Shown here in pieces: positions 51,461 through 60,398 of a DNA stretch of 64,000 nucleotides. The notes under the pieces are model-generated. The model ran no database searches, had not been told where the DNA came from, and saw only the letters and a program-made list of their open reading frames with translations. Every line of letters begins with the position of its first letter. The first letter of the stretch is position 1. The translations under genes were made by a program, and so were the position numbers. Source of the stretch: Alphaproteobacteria bacterium (GTDB taxonomy: Bacteria; Pseudomonadota; Alphaproteobacteria; G02398745; G023898745); assembly GCA_023898745.1 (NCBI GenBank), contig CP060237.1:1-64000 (forward strand). Reading direction: 5' to 3'.

Positions 51461-52488
51461 TTTGACTCACCTTCATTCTCAAACTGAATATTATTTTTCA
51501 TCAACTCATCTCGAATGATCATAAACACTTTTTGCCTCAAAATATCGGTGTTCTCAGAAGATTTTGCTGTCGTTCTTACATGCACCTTAAACAGCCCATG
51601 AGCAATCTCTGAAATATACGCTTCTGGTTTGTTATTTTTCACCATACCATCAAAAGCCGTCAGATTTGTCACAATAGCTGCAAAGCTCTTATCTACATCA
51701 GTTTCCTTCACATGACTTGAAATATAAAAATCCACCAAAATAGGTTTTGTTTTCATCCGAGATTTATTTTTATATATATTCTGAACAATCAGTTTTGCAT
51801 TTGGGATGTATACAATAGATTGATCTTTATGGCGAATAGCTGTTTGTTGAAAGCCAAAAGACTCTACTATACCTTCTGTGTTTTCAATAAAAATCTTATC
51901 GCCCTTAGAAAAGGGATTGCTGAATAAAATACCAATAGAACCAAAAAAGTTTGCGATGTATTCTCTAGCAGCAAATGAAATTGCAGCGGTTAAAAACCCC
52001 AAGAAAGAAATAAGAGAGGATAGTTTAAATTCATCTTGGGAATACTGCTTCAAAAGCGTTAAAATAGCTATCAAAACAATTATAAACTTTGAAATCTTTG
52101 TCAAAAAGTTTGTTAAATCAATAGAATCAGCCTCTTTTAAAAAATCGCTTTTTTGTCTCGTGTAAAGAAAAAATGCGCTCATAACTTCAAGCCCAATCAC
52201 AACACTGCCTAAAACCACACCTGTGAAAATAATATTATATAACCAAAAATATTTGGTAATTTCATACAACGGATACATCGCTTTAGAAAGAATTAATATC
52301 TCAAGAGCAAAGAAAATTCTTGTTAATCTTTCTGTTAATAACGCAGCTAAACCTTCTGGCAAAAAACGAAACACCAAGTTTACAACAAACCTAGAAATTT
52401 CTTTTCTGAAATATGCCATCACCAAAAACACAACAAATAGCAAGAGGTATATAAAAAGCATAATTTTTTCAACAGATCTTTTGGGCAT
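51457..52488 (-). CDS. MscS-family mechanosensitive channel (copy 2)
   Basis: About 343 aa with hydrophobic segments in the first 170 residues. The MscS core follows: FLTAAISFAAREYIANFFGSI pore helix, NPFSKGDKIFIEN and IVYIPNAKLIVQNIYKN. The frame remains open to 52632, but the first 48 codons overlap the divergent PBP gene and look non-coding. ATG 52488 (MPKRSVEKIMLF) is the likely start. Different enough from copy 1 to be an old paralogue. Confidence 0.88.
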   Translation of the reverse strand: MPKRSVEKIMLFIYLLLFVVFLVMAYFRKEISRFVVNLVFRFLPEGLAALLTERLTRIFFALEILILSKAMYPLYEITKYFWLYNIIFTGVVLGSVVIGLEVMSAFFLYTRQKSDFLKEADSIDLTNFLTKISKFIIVLIAILTLLKQYSQDEFKLSSLISFLGFLTAAISFAAREYIANFFGSIGILFSNPFSKGDKIFIENTEGIVESFGFQQTAIRHKDQSIVYIPNAKLIVQNIYKNKSRMKTKPILVDFYISSHVKETDVDKSFAAIVTNLTAFDGMVKNNKPEAYISEIAHGLFKVHVRTTAKSSENTDILRQKVFMIIRDELMKNNIQFENEGESN

Positions 52489-52613
52489 TGTAGCATACTT
52501 TTTTCGTGTATCATCCTGAGCAAATCCCAAGTCTATCCCTTTATTTCTTATCTTGAAAGTCGTATCGTTAAAGAAAGTATTATCACAAGAACCCTCATAA
52601 TAGAGACAAAAAA

Positions 52614-54479
52614 ATGAGCTGGGAAAAAACAAAAAAACAATTCACAAAAAAAAAGAAAAAAATTGCTACATTCTTTGCAAAAGTTAAGAGGATTCTAAAA
52701 ATCATTTTCTTTACATTAACCGCAACAATTGCGTCGTTGATTTTTTTGCTCATTTACTACACACCCTCTTTGAACGAACTTTACACTGAGTTCAGAAAAC
52801 CCGCTGTTGTGATTAAAGATCAATATGATAACACTCTAGCTGTCTACGGAGATTATTTTACAAATATCGTTCCATTGGATGAACTGCCCTCTTATGTGCC
52901 GCAAGCTTTTGTTGCAGTAGAAGATCGACACTTCTATCAACATCATGGAATTAGTATTACGGGCATTGCGCGAGCCATGTTTAAAAACCGCTTGGCAGGA
53001 AGAATTGTGCAAGGCGGATCTACCTTAACTCAGCAATTGGCTAAGCAAATTCTTGTAGGAAACAAACATTTTAACTATAACGACAAATCCTATAAACGCA
53101 AACTACAAGAGCTTATCTTGGCTATTCAGTTAGAATTAAAATTCTCAAAAAAAGATATCTTAACGTTATACCTTAACCGCGTCTATTTTGGCTCTGGGTG
53201 TTATGGGATTGACGCAGCTTCTCGACATTATTTTGATAAACACGCATCAAAACTGACGCTTTTTGAAGCGGCGATTTTGGCTGGTTTATTAAAAGCGCCA
53301 TCTAAATACTCTCCTCACAACAACCAAGAACTGTGTTTAAAGCGCGCTAAAACTGTTTTAACTCTCATGAAAGAGTGTGATTATATTGATGACCCGGATA
53401 GATTCCTAGATATAAATAAAGAATTTAGCAGTCCTAATAGAAACTTAAGATATTTCACAGATTGGGTTTATGATTCAATCGGTCAATGTATTGATAAAGA
53501 TAATATGGAAGATATTGAGGTTTTCACGACATTTGATGTAAAACTCCAGAAAAAAGCGTTGCGAGCTTGTAAAAAAGTTATGGAACAAGAAGGGTATAAA
53601 TTAGGCGTTAAAGAAGTGGCGCTTGTCACTATGAGTCCTGATGGCGCTGTTCGCACAATGATCGGTGGCATTAACCATCGCAACAGCCAATTTAACCGTG
53701 TTACACAAGCGCAACGACAAGCAGGGTCAGCAATTAAGCCGCTAATATTTCTTGCTGCTCTAGAAAATGGTTATTCAACAGAAGATTATATTGATGACTC
53801 TCCTTTTGAAAAAGAAGACTCTTCATGGAAACCGTCTAACTTCCACTGGAAATCCGTCGGCTCTATTACCCTGCATGATGCACTTGTAAACTCTGTGAAT
53901 GCTGTGCCTATAAGATTGACAGAAAACATTGGAATCAGACGCATACAAAATACACTCAAAAAAATGGGCATTTATACCAAACAACCAGATGATTTAACAA
54001 TCGCCTTAGGATCAGGAGATGCAAATCTTATAGACCTCACGGCTGCTTATGCAAGCTTTACCAATGAAGGTTATTTACCTAGCCCTTATGGAGTGCTTTA
54101 TATTAAAAATGCTAAGGGCGAAGTTATATATGAGCATATTGAAAACAAAGGTAAAAAAGTTATGTCCGACACCTCTCTAAGCCAGATGCGCGTTGCATTA
54201 AATGATATCGTGCAACGAGGAACAGGTCAACGCGCACAAATTGGTCGGCAAATTTCAGGCAAAACGGGAAGTAATAGAAACTCTGATGCATGGATGATTG
54301 GGTACTATGAAGAAAAGCCTAGCGCAGATAAGGATGAAGATTACGCTGACCGCGCAAATGATCTAGCATTTGGAATATGGGTTGGAGGCGACACACAGCG
54401 TGAAGAAGATACCATGGACGAACGTTCTCGTGGTGGGCGAATTCCTGCGATGATTGTAAAGGAATTCTTTTCACGTTAA
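52614..54479 (+). CDS. Class A penicillin-binding protein (PBP1A type)
   Basis: A 621-aa bifunctional peptidoglycan synthase. It has a basic N-terminus and one TM (about 27-48). The GT51 glycosyltransferase domain shows VAVEDRHFYQHHG, with the catalytic Glu, and GGSTLTQQLAKQ. The transpeptidase domain has the SxxK serine in AGSAIKP, the SVN motif and SGKTGSN. Shorter than E. coli PBP1A, lacking the OB-like insert. It indicates peptidoglycan is made. Confidence 0.95.
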   Translation: MSWEKTKKQFTKKKKKIATFFAKVKRILKIIFFTLTATIASLIFLLIYYTPSLNELYTEFRKPAVVIKDQYDNTLAVYGDYFTNIVPLDELPSYVPQAFVAVEDRHFYQHHGISITGIARAMFKNRLAGRIVQGGSTLTQQLAKQILVGNKHFNYNDKSYKRKLQELILAIQLELKFSKKDILTLYLNRVYFGSGCYGIDAASRHYFDKHASKLTLFEAAILAGLLKAPSKYSPHNNQELCLKRAKTVLTLMKECDYIDDPDRFLDINKEFSSPNRNLRYFTDWVYDSIGQCIDKDNMEDIEVFTTFDVKLQKKALRACKKVMEQEGYKLGVKEVALVTMSPDGAVRTMIGGINHRNSQFNRVTQAQRQAGSAIKPLIFLAALENGYSTEDYIDDSPFEKEDSSWKPSNFHWKSVGSITLHDALVNSVNAVPIRLTENIGIRRIQNTLKKMGIYTKQPDDLTIALGSGDANLIDLTAAYASFTNEGYLPSPYGVLYIKNAKGEVIYEHIENKGKKVMSDTSLSQMRVALNDIVQRGTGQRAQIGRQISGKTGSNRNSDAWMIGYYEEKPSADKDEDYADRANDLAFGIWVGGDTQREEDTMDERSRGGRIPAMIVKEFFSR

Positions 54480-55313
54480 TCATGACTTTTCTGCAATAAT
54501 TCCCACTTCCTCACGACCTTTATAGCCTTGTGGCGCTTCCCACATATCAGAGACAAAGTTTAAAGACAGCTCCTGACAAAAGATGGTCCTAAATCCAACG
54601 TTTTCAAACCACTTTTTTAAAATATCCTTATCAAAAAATTGAAATTTGCACCCTTGAAGCGTTTTTAATTTTTGCTTTGAAACGGTTGCTAGATTAACAA
54701 ATGCCGCCATATTATCAACAAGCCCAGGAAACTTGCAATTTTTATCCTTTAGTCTTTTTTCAAAAACAGGAATAAATGACTGATATTTTATAGAATAAGG
54801 TGCTTTTGCAATAATATACGCCCTACCTCCCTTTTTTAAAAGTTTATAACACGCTTGAATTGCGTCAAGAACATCTTCTTGATAAAAATGTAAAACATGT
54901 GCCATTAAAATAGCATCATAACGACGATGCGGCTCCACACCTTGGAAACATACAGGAAAAGATCCTACGATATACTCCATGAATCGACCATTGGGATGTT
55001 TAGCGCGATAACGCTCTCTTATGATATTTATATGGTCTTCAGAGGTATCAACGACGGTGTAAGTTCCGTTAAATTTTTGATCTGCAGAAATAGTTATAGC
55101 CGTATTGCCATAAGCAGGACCAATCTCCAAAACATTGATTTTTCTTCGTGCGGTCCCACAAAATTTTATAAACTCTAAACTTATTGAATCAGGATTTGGA
55201 TCCATACATCCTTTATTATTCAGTGTTTCTATCCGCTGATCTTTGTCATAAGACGGCAAAACAACTCCACATTTTTTCGCCGCTTCACCGAGCTCTTTTT
55301 GAAAAGAGTTCAT
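54480..55313 (-). CDS. Class I SAM-dependent methyltransferase
   Basis: About 277 aa. Motif I VLEIGPAYGNTAI, the acidic end of strand 2 (YTVVDTS) and YDAILMAHVLHFY with LLKKGGRAYIIAK show a class I methyltransferase. Substrate unknown. ATG 55313 (MNSFQKELGEA) is preferred; ATG 55331 or an upstream TTG/GTG-type start would add a hydrophobic, repeat-like leader. It is convergent with the PBP gene, with stops abutting. Confidence 0.8.
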   Translation of the reverse strand: MNSFQKELGEAAKKCGVVLPSYDKDQRIETLNNKGCMDPNPDSISLEFIKFCGTARRKINVLEIGPAYGNTAITISADQKFNGTYTVVDTSEDHINIIRERYRAKHPNGRFMEYIVGSFPVCFQGVEPHRRYDAILMAHVLHFYQEDVLDAIQACYKLLKKGGRAYIIAKAPYSIKYQSFIPVFEKRLKDKNCKFPGLVDNMAAFVNLATVSKQKLKTLQGCKFQFFDKDILKKWFENVGFRTIFCQELSLNFVSDMWEAPQGYKGREEVGIIAEKS

Positions 55314-55532
55314 AAAAAAAATTACTAGCATATCGAAGAATGTTAGCAATTCTATAAACAATTGGAAAGGAGGGTCCTCTCTACAATACAAATAGATTTT
55401 GTATAAACGCGCTTAAAATATCGTGCATCAAAAAGATTTTTCATACGTAGACCCTGAGTCACACAATAATCTAACTATTTTTCCACTAAAAACCTGTATA
55501 ATAAGCTATAATCCAACCCACACTGCACAAAC

Positions 55533-56588
55533 ATGGGATTTAAATGCGGCATCGTAGGCTTACCAAATGTAGGAAAATCAACACTTTTTAATGCATTAAT
55601 GAAAACCGTCAAGGCGCAATCTGAAAATTATCCATTTTGCACAATAGAACCTAATACGGGCATTGTTGCTGTGCCGGATGAAAGGCTTCAAAAAATCTCC
55701 TCTATCAGCAAGTCAGAAAAAACACTCCCAACATCCTTGGAAATTGTTGATATTGCGGGACTTGTGCGAGGCGCGCATAAAGGCGAAGGATTGGGAAATA
55801 AATTTTTGTCCCATATTCGCAGCGTTGATGCCATTATCCATGTTGTACGATGTTTTGATGATCCAAATATCATCCATGTAGATGATTCTGTAGATCCAAT
55901 AAGGGATATTGAAACCATTGAAACTGAGCTTATGCTTGCAGACTTAGAATCATGCGAACGCCAAAAAGATAGTATTATGAAAAAAGCTAAGTCTGGCGAC
56001 AAAGAAGCAAAAGAACGATTGCAATTATTAGAAGAAGCGCTCGCGCAACTCCAAAATGGCCAAAAAGCAACAAATAGCTCACTGGATCTCATCACAGCAA
56101 AGCCTGTGTTATTTGTATGCAACTCAATTGAAGCGCAAATCAATGAACATGTGAAACGTGTTCAGGAATATGCTTCAAAATCCAGCGCACCTGTAATTGT
56201 TTTATGCGCAAAAACAGAAGCGGAGCTATGCGCACTGACAGAAGAAGAAAAGCAAGAGTTTTTGGAAGCAATAGGACTATCTCAAAGCGGTTTGGATCGC
56301 GTAATTCAAGAAGGATATAAATTACTAGCTCTTATCACTTATTTCACATCTGGCCCTAAAGAAACACGCGCATGGACAGTGCAGAAACACACCAAAGCAC
56401 CACAGGCAGCGAGCAAGATTCATACAGATATTGAACGCGGATTTATCCGAGCTGAAGTCATGTCATATGAAGATTTCGTTGCATATAATGGTGAAACCGG
56501 CGTGAAGAATGCTGGAAAATTGAGAGTGGAAGGTAAAGAGTATGAAGTGAAAGATGGAGATATTATTTATTTTAGGTTTAATGTATGA
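55533..56588 (+). CDS. ychF: Ribosome-associated ATPase/GTPase YchF
   Basis: A 351-aa Obg-family P-loop protein that prefers ATP. It starts MGFKCGIVGLPNVGKST and has the switch II VDIAGLVRGAHKGEGLGNKFL. The coiled-coil insert and the C-terminal TGS domain (ending YEVKDGDIIYFRFNV) are complete. Two overlapping TATAAT-like hexamers lie 25-40 bp upstream. A composite repeat follows the stop. Confidence 0.97.
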   Translation: MGFKCGIVGLPNVGKSTLFNALMKTVKAQSENYPFCTIEPNTGIVAVPDERLQKISSISKSEKTLPTSLEIVDIAGLVRGAHKGEGLGNKFLSHIRSVDAIIHVVRCFDDPNIIHVDDSVDPIRDIETIETELMLADLESCERQKDSIMKKAKSGDKEAKERLQLLEEALAQLQNGQKATNSSLDLITAKPVLFVCNSIEAQINEHVKRVQEYASKSSAPVIVLCAKTEAELCALTEEEKQEFLEAIGLSQSGLDRVIQEGYKLLALITYFTSGPKETRAWTVQKHTKAPQAASKIHTDIERGFIRAEVMSYEDFVAYNGETGVKNAGKLRVEGKEYEVKDGDIIYFRFNV

Positions 56589-56603
56589 AGGGCTATGAAG
56601 CGC

Positions 56604-56681
56604 GTCGTCATAACGAGCGCTCGTTGGAGCGCGTGGTAATCCATATGGATGGCCAGAGCCTTTCAGGCCTCGCCATGACGG
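56604..56681. repeat. Composite palindromic repeat, copy 5
   Basis: Inverse orientation: CGTCATAACGAG, inner stem GCGCTC/GAGCGC, GTGGTAATCC, then GGATGGCC, inner stem GCCT/AGGC and CGCCATGACGG. It runs to within 8 bp of the rlmH start. Confidence 0.75.
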
Positions 56682-56688
56682 TGCAAGC

Positions 56689-57084
56689 GTGATCAAACTC
56701 ATCTCCACAGGCAAAAAGTCCTGTCCTGATTTTAATGCATACACCAAGCGCATCAATCAATGGAAACTCCAAATCCTCACCTACAACAAAGCACCAAGAT
56801 ATCTTGAGTTAATTGAACCAAAGAAAGAAAAAATTGTTTTGCTGGATGAGCGTGGTAAACATATGACCTCCGTGCAATTTTCTGAATTTTTAGAACCCAA
56901 TGAAAATCTATGTTTTATCGTAGGCGCTGCAACAGGCTTCCCAAAAGAATTGTTCTCTGTTCCGCATCAAAAAATTTCACTCTCCTCTATGACGTTTCCA
57001 CATGAACTTGCTCGCATTCTACTAATTGAGCAAATCTACCGCGCGCAGCAAATATTGCGAAACCATCCATATCATAAAGACTAG
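56689..57084 (+). CDS. rlmH: 23S rRNA (pseudouridine(1915)-N3)-methyltransferase RlmH
   Basis: A 131-aa SPOUT methyltransferase acting on H69 of 70S ribosomes. LLDERGKHMTSVQFSEFL, the knot-forming FIVGAATGF (usually FVIGGADG) and SLSSMTFPHELARILLIEQIYRA with the terminal NHPYHKD are clear. GTG 56689 is the start, with no visible Shine-Dalgarno. It is flanked on both sides by copies of the composite repeat. Confidence 0.93.
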   Translation: MIKLISTGKKSCPDFNAYTKRINQWKLQILTYNKAPRYLELIEPKKEKIVLLDERGKHMTSVQFSEFLEPNENLCFIVGAATGFPKELFSVPHQKISLSSMTFPHELARILLIEQIYRAQQILRNHPYHKD

Positions 57085-57092
57085 CACCGAAT

Positions 57093-57170
57093 CGTCATCA
57101 CGAGGCGCAAAGCGCCGTGGTGATCCATAGTGGATGGCCACACCCGCCTACGGCGGATTCGCCATAACGG
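57093..57170. repeat. Composite palindromic repeat, copy 6
   Basis: CGTCATCACGAGGCGC AAA GCGCCGTGGTGATCC followed by GGATGGCCACA, inner stem CCGCC/GGCGG and TTCGCCATAACGG. It lies between convergent rlmH and the HAD-like gene. Confidence 0.8.
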
Positions 57171-57178
57171 AGCGCTTA

Positions 57179-57904
57179 TCACCCCCGCTCCTCTGCGACC
57201 ATCTGATCGCCCTTCCAAATCCCTGTCCTTTCAAACTCATCAAACTGCGCGCGAATCATTTCTGGGTTAATTTCTATATGATCTCGCGCAGGTTTATATA
57301 AAATCCCTGTAAATCCAATTTTCCAAATCTCACAGCATTTTTTCACGCTCTCAAGATTCGATTTTTGGTCATCTACAAACAAAATATGTTTTGGCAAATT
57401 TTTACATCGCATAACGCGCTTAAAGAAGTTTGATAATACAATACCTTTTAATTGCTGACCTGAAAGTAAAACACCGCTTTTAAATTCAGGGTGTGGAAAG
57501 GGCAAGTTCTTAAAAATATAGTTTCTGAATTCCTGAGACATTTCTATGCCAAATTCTTTAAGAGGTCGTAAACGCTCTTTCCCAATATCCTTCACCTTAC
57601 CAAAAGCACCTGTTGGATGGGATGTCAAACCTAAGACCGTATGCCCATCTCGCTTCCAATTTTCAATCCAATGCGGGATATTTGGATGCATCAACTTAAA
57701 CCGCCATTGTCTCAACAAATTCCCCCAATGCTTCACATATGTCCCTTCATTTCTCCATTTCTTCTTATAAGCATGTCTTATACCTTGGCATCTGTGAGAA
57801 AGTGCCAAATCTTTACCCTCGAACAGAACATGGTTTAAATCCAATAAAACCCAATCCTGCGCATGGGATGGAATTTCCTCCCAATTTTTGCATCTTATAA
57901 CCAT
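57179..57904 (-). CDS. DUF2608/HAD-like protein
   Basis: A 241-aa protein resembling the DUF2608 branch of the HAD superfamily. DLNHVLFEG stands at the place of the DxD motif I. LGLTSHPTG supplies the motif II Ser/Thr, and ILFVDDQKSNLESVKK is a good motif IV. The second motif I Asp is replaced (DLN), so phosphatase activity is doubtful. No signal peptide, although many DUF2608 members in intracellular bacteria are secreted. Stand-alone gene. Confidence 0.65.
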   Translation of the reverse strand: MVIRCKNWEEIPSHAQDWVLLDLNHVLFEGKDLALSHRCQGIRHAYKKKWRNEGTYVKHWGNLLRQWRFKLMHPNIPHWIENWKRDGHTVLGLTSHPTGAFGKVKDIGKERLRPLKEFGIEMSQEFRNYIFKNLPFPHPEFKSGVLLSGQQLKGIVLSNFFKRVMRCKNLPKHILFVDDQKSNLESVKKCCEIWKIGFTGILYKPARDHIEINPEMIRAQFDEFERTGIWKGDQMVAEERG

Positions 57905-57966
57905 AATTTATATATAATTTAAAAATCTCATGTTCATTATAACTTAATATTAAATTTATTTGTTTT

Positions 57967-58737
57967 TTAATATAAATTTTCGTTGTGATTTTTCTTATAG
58001 TAATTGAAGCTAATAGGAATCGATGCTATACTCAGCACCCCTATCAAGCCTAGCATCAAATAAAGATGTGTATAGAAAAACGGCAAAGAGCTTAAAAACA
58101 CAAAAACGAGAATTTTTAATTGCTGTTTTGAAAATTGTACATATTTGAATGAAAAAACAGGAAGCTTTGATATCATTAAGGCGCCTGTTCCCCAAATAAG
58201 AACAAAGTTTAATGAAAAGTTTTTCAAGAATTCCCATTCAGTTTCTAAAAACAATAACAAAGGAATGGAAATAATATATCCACCCATAGGTGCAGGAACG
58301 CCGAAAAAATATTGTCTTTCAACATTTGGCGCATCTTCATCTATCATAGCGTTAAAACGAGCCAATCTTAATGCCATACAAACCGAAAAATACAAACAAA
58401 CAGTCCAACCAACTTTTTGATGTGCTGATAATGCAAAATTGTACATAACAAACATTGGCGCCACACCAAAGCTCACCATATCAACCAAAGAATCTAAATA
58501 AGCGCCTAACTTACTTTTGACCTTTAGCAATCTGGCGGTTTTGCCATCCAAAAAATCCATCACACCCGCAATTAAAATCAAAATAATTGCCTTCTCAAAT
58601 AAACCCTCGAAAGATACACGAATAGCCGTTAATCCTAAACACAAAGAAATGAGTGTAATAAAATTTGGAATCAAATTGCGGAGCTTGATCTCTTTTTGTT
58701 TTTGCCTAAGTCGCGCAACTCGCTTCTTAAATTTCAT
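57967..58737 (-). CDS. pssA: CDP-diacylglycerol--serine O-phosphatidyltransferase
   Basis: A 256-aa CDP-alcohol phosphotransferase making phosphatidylserine. The signature is complete: DFLDGKTARLLK, then LGAYLDSLVDMVSFGVAP (DG-AR-G-D-D). About six hydrophobic segments are present, and the N-terminal 15 residues are strongly basic. It overlaps the end of psd by 11 bp, so the two are translationally linked. Confidence 0.95.
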   Translation of the reverse strand: MKFKKRVARLRQKQKEIKLRNLIPNFITLISLCLGLTAIRVSFEGLFEKAIILILIAGVMDFLDGKTARLLKVKSKLGAYLDSLVDMVSFGVAPMFVMYNFALSAHQKVGWTVCLYFSVCMALRLARFNAMIDEDAPNVERQYFFGVPAPMGGYIISIPLLLFLETEWEFLKNFSLNFVLIWGTGALMISKLPVFSFKYVQFSKQQLKILVFVFLSSLPFFYTHLYLMLGLIGVLSIASIPISFNYYKKNHNENLY

Positions 58738-59356
58738 AAATCGCCGTTTCTCCTACGCGCACTTTTTGTCCAACTTGAATATATGGCTTAACAACTTTGT
58801 GAAAATACAAATCCACACGACTTCCAAAGCGTATAATTCCCAACTCTTCACCCTTTTCAACGCCCTGCCCTTCTTCAACCGAGCATACGATACGCCTAGC
58901 AATAACGCCTGCAATCTGTTTTACAGCCATCTTCTTGCCTTTATATTCAATCACTGTGGTGTTACTTTCATTCACCTCACTAGCCCTATCAAAAGCAGCA
59001 TTCAAAAATTGACCTTTTTTATAGATCGTTTTTAAAATTGTTCCTGTAACAGGAGAGCGATTTACATGCACATCAAAAATGTTGAGAAAAATACTTACAC
59101 GTGTAACGGGTCCATCGCCTAGATCGTAATCTTTTGGTGGGACAACATCTTGAATCAGCACAACTTTTCCAGAAGCAGGACTTACCATAACTTTTTCATT
59201 GACAGGCAAATGTGGTTGTGGATTTCTGAAAAAATAGAAAATCCAAATTGTTATAATAAACAAGGGATAAAAAAATGGTTTTACTTCCAAAAAAGCATAA
59301 ACTGTACAAATCGCGCCTAAAATAACAAAAACGCGACCCTCTTTATGAATCGTCAT
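58727..59356 (-). CDS. psd: Phosphatidylserine decarboxylase proenzyme (short form)
   Basis: A 209-aa decarboxylase making phosphatidylethanolamine from the PssA product. Self-cleavage is expected at G178-S179 in IIRFGSRVDLYF, creating the pyruvoyl group. The histidine region NIFDVHVNRSP and the membrane anchors near the N-terminus are visible. It is the short type common in alphaproteobacteria. psd-pssA form an operon. Confidence 0.95.
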   Translation of the reverse strand: MTIHKEGRVFVILGAICTVYAFLEVKPFFYPLFIITIWIFYFFRNPQPHLPVNEKVMVSPASGKVVLIQDVVPPKDYDLGDGPVTRVSIFLNIFDVHVNRSPVTGTILKTIYKKGQFLNAAFDRASEVNESNTTVIEYKGKKMAVKQIAGVIARRIVCSVEEGQGVEKGEELGIIRFGSRVDLYFHKVVKPYIQVGQKVRVGETAIYEI

Positions 59357-59466
59357 AATATAATAACTCTCAAAGCATAAGTGAGTTTACTACCTTGCTA
59401 TACAGGTTGCAAATACAGGTTAAAATCGGGTTAACATAAATAAAGAGGCGTAATTATGCGATAAGT

Positions 59467-59541
59467 CGTCATGGCGAGACCCCTTAGGGGTCGTGGCCAT
59501 CCATCATGGATCACCACGGCGCTGCGCGCCTCGTGATGACG
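59467..59541. repeat. Composite palindromic repeat, copy 7
   Basis: CGTCATGGCGAGACCCC TTA GGGGTCGTGGCCATCC, then GGATCACCACGGCGC TGC GCGCCTCGTGATGACG. It is the cleanest copy and lies between psd and the FtsE-like gene. Confidence 0.8.
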
Positions 59542-59566
59542 AGCGCATACAATCATAACGAAAAAT

Positions 59567-60256
59567 ATGGAACTTATAAAATTCTCAAAAGTTAGTTTTG
59601 GCTATCCTAATTTCCCTTATCTGTTGAGTCACTTTGATTTTTCTATACATCATGGTGATTATTATTATCTGACCGGTCGAAATGGGGCAGGAAAAACAAC
59701 ATTTTTGAAACTCATATATGGTGAAGAACAACCTATTCTTGGAGATCTATTTGTATTTGGCGTGAATACAAAACTTATGAACGAAGCAGAGCTTGCATCT
59801 ATTCGTCAAAACATTGGTATTGTTTTTCAAGATTCAAAACTGATTCCACATCTCACCCTTTGCGAAAATATCGCCCTCCCCTTGCAAATTTTAGGTGAAT
59901 ATAAAAAATCTGCTATGGAAAAAGCAAAAGCACTTCTCGACTGGGTAGATATGTCATATGAATATGCAAAAAAACCTGACGAAATATCGGACGGCCAAAA
60001 AAAACGGGTTTGTATCGCAAGAGCAGTCATCACAAAACCGCTTATCATCTTGGCCGATGAACCAACGGCCAATTTAGATATTGAAAATTCACAAAAAATT
60101 ATGAAACTACTTGAAACCGTTAATCAAAACGGCACACCTATCGTATGCGTTACACATCATGAAAATATCATCGAATGGTACCCTCACCCCAAAATCCTTT
60201 TAGATAAAGGCATTTTATTCTTTGAAAGCAAAGTAAAGAAAAAAAAGACTGCGTAA
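59567..60256 (+). CDS. ftsE: FtsE-like ABC ATPase
   Basis: A 229-aa cytoplasmic ATPase resembling FtsE. Walker A GRNGAGKTT (37-45), Q-loop VFQDSKLIPHLT, Walker B IILADEPTANLD and the H-loop VCVTHHE are present. The ABC signature reads ISDGQKKRV instead of LSGGQQQRV, so the first signature Gly is Asp142. No ftsX-like permease follows; rpsA is next. Identification as FtsE is from overall layout and size. Confidence 0.75.
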   Translation: MELIKFSKVSFGYPNFPYLLSHFDFSIHHGDYYYLTGRNGAGKTTFLKLIYGEEQPILGDLFVFGVNTKLMNEAELASIRQNIGIVFQDSKLIPHLTLCENIALPLQILGEYKKSAMEKAKALLDWVDMSYEYAKKPDEISDGQKKRVCIARAVITKPLIILADEPTANLDIENSQKIMKLLETVNQNGTPIVCVTHHENIIEWYPHPKILLDKGILFFESKVKKKKTA

Positions 60257-60290
60257 CTCAACATTGTAAATTGCGCATAAATTGTTTAAC

Positions 60291-60319
60291 TTGAAGGTAG
60301 CGGTTTGCGCATATTTATA
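60291..60319 (+). promoter_or_regulatory. Possible rpsA promoter
   Basis: TTGAAG, 17-bp spacer, TTTATA, about 80 bp upstream of rpsA. The leader contains AGGGC (60328 region) and a complementary GCCCT just before the start, which could pair. Confidence 0.35.
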
Positions 60320-60398
60320 CAGAACTTAGGGCGATTTTGTAAATATGAGCAAAACTTTTCCAAGCTAACCTAAACAGCCCTTGAAATGAAAAGAAAAC

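Noticed and set aside
52489..52632. 48-codon N-terminal extension of the second MscS gene
   Set aside because: Overlaps the divergent PBP start and has no membrane or family features; ATG 52488 fits the first TM.
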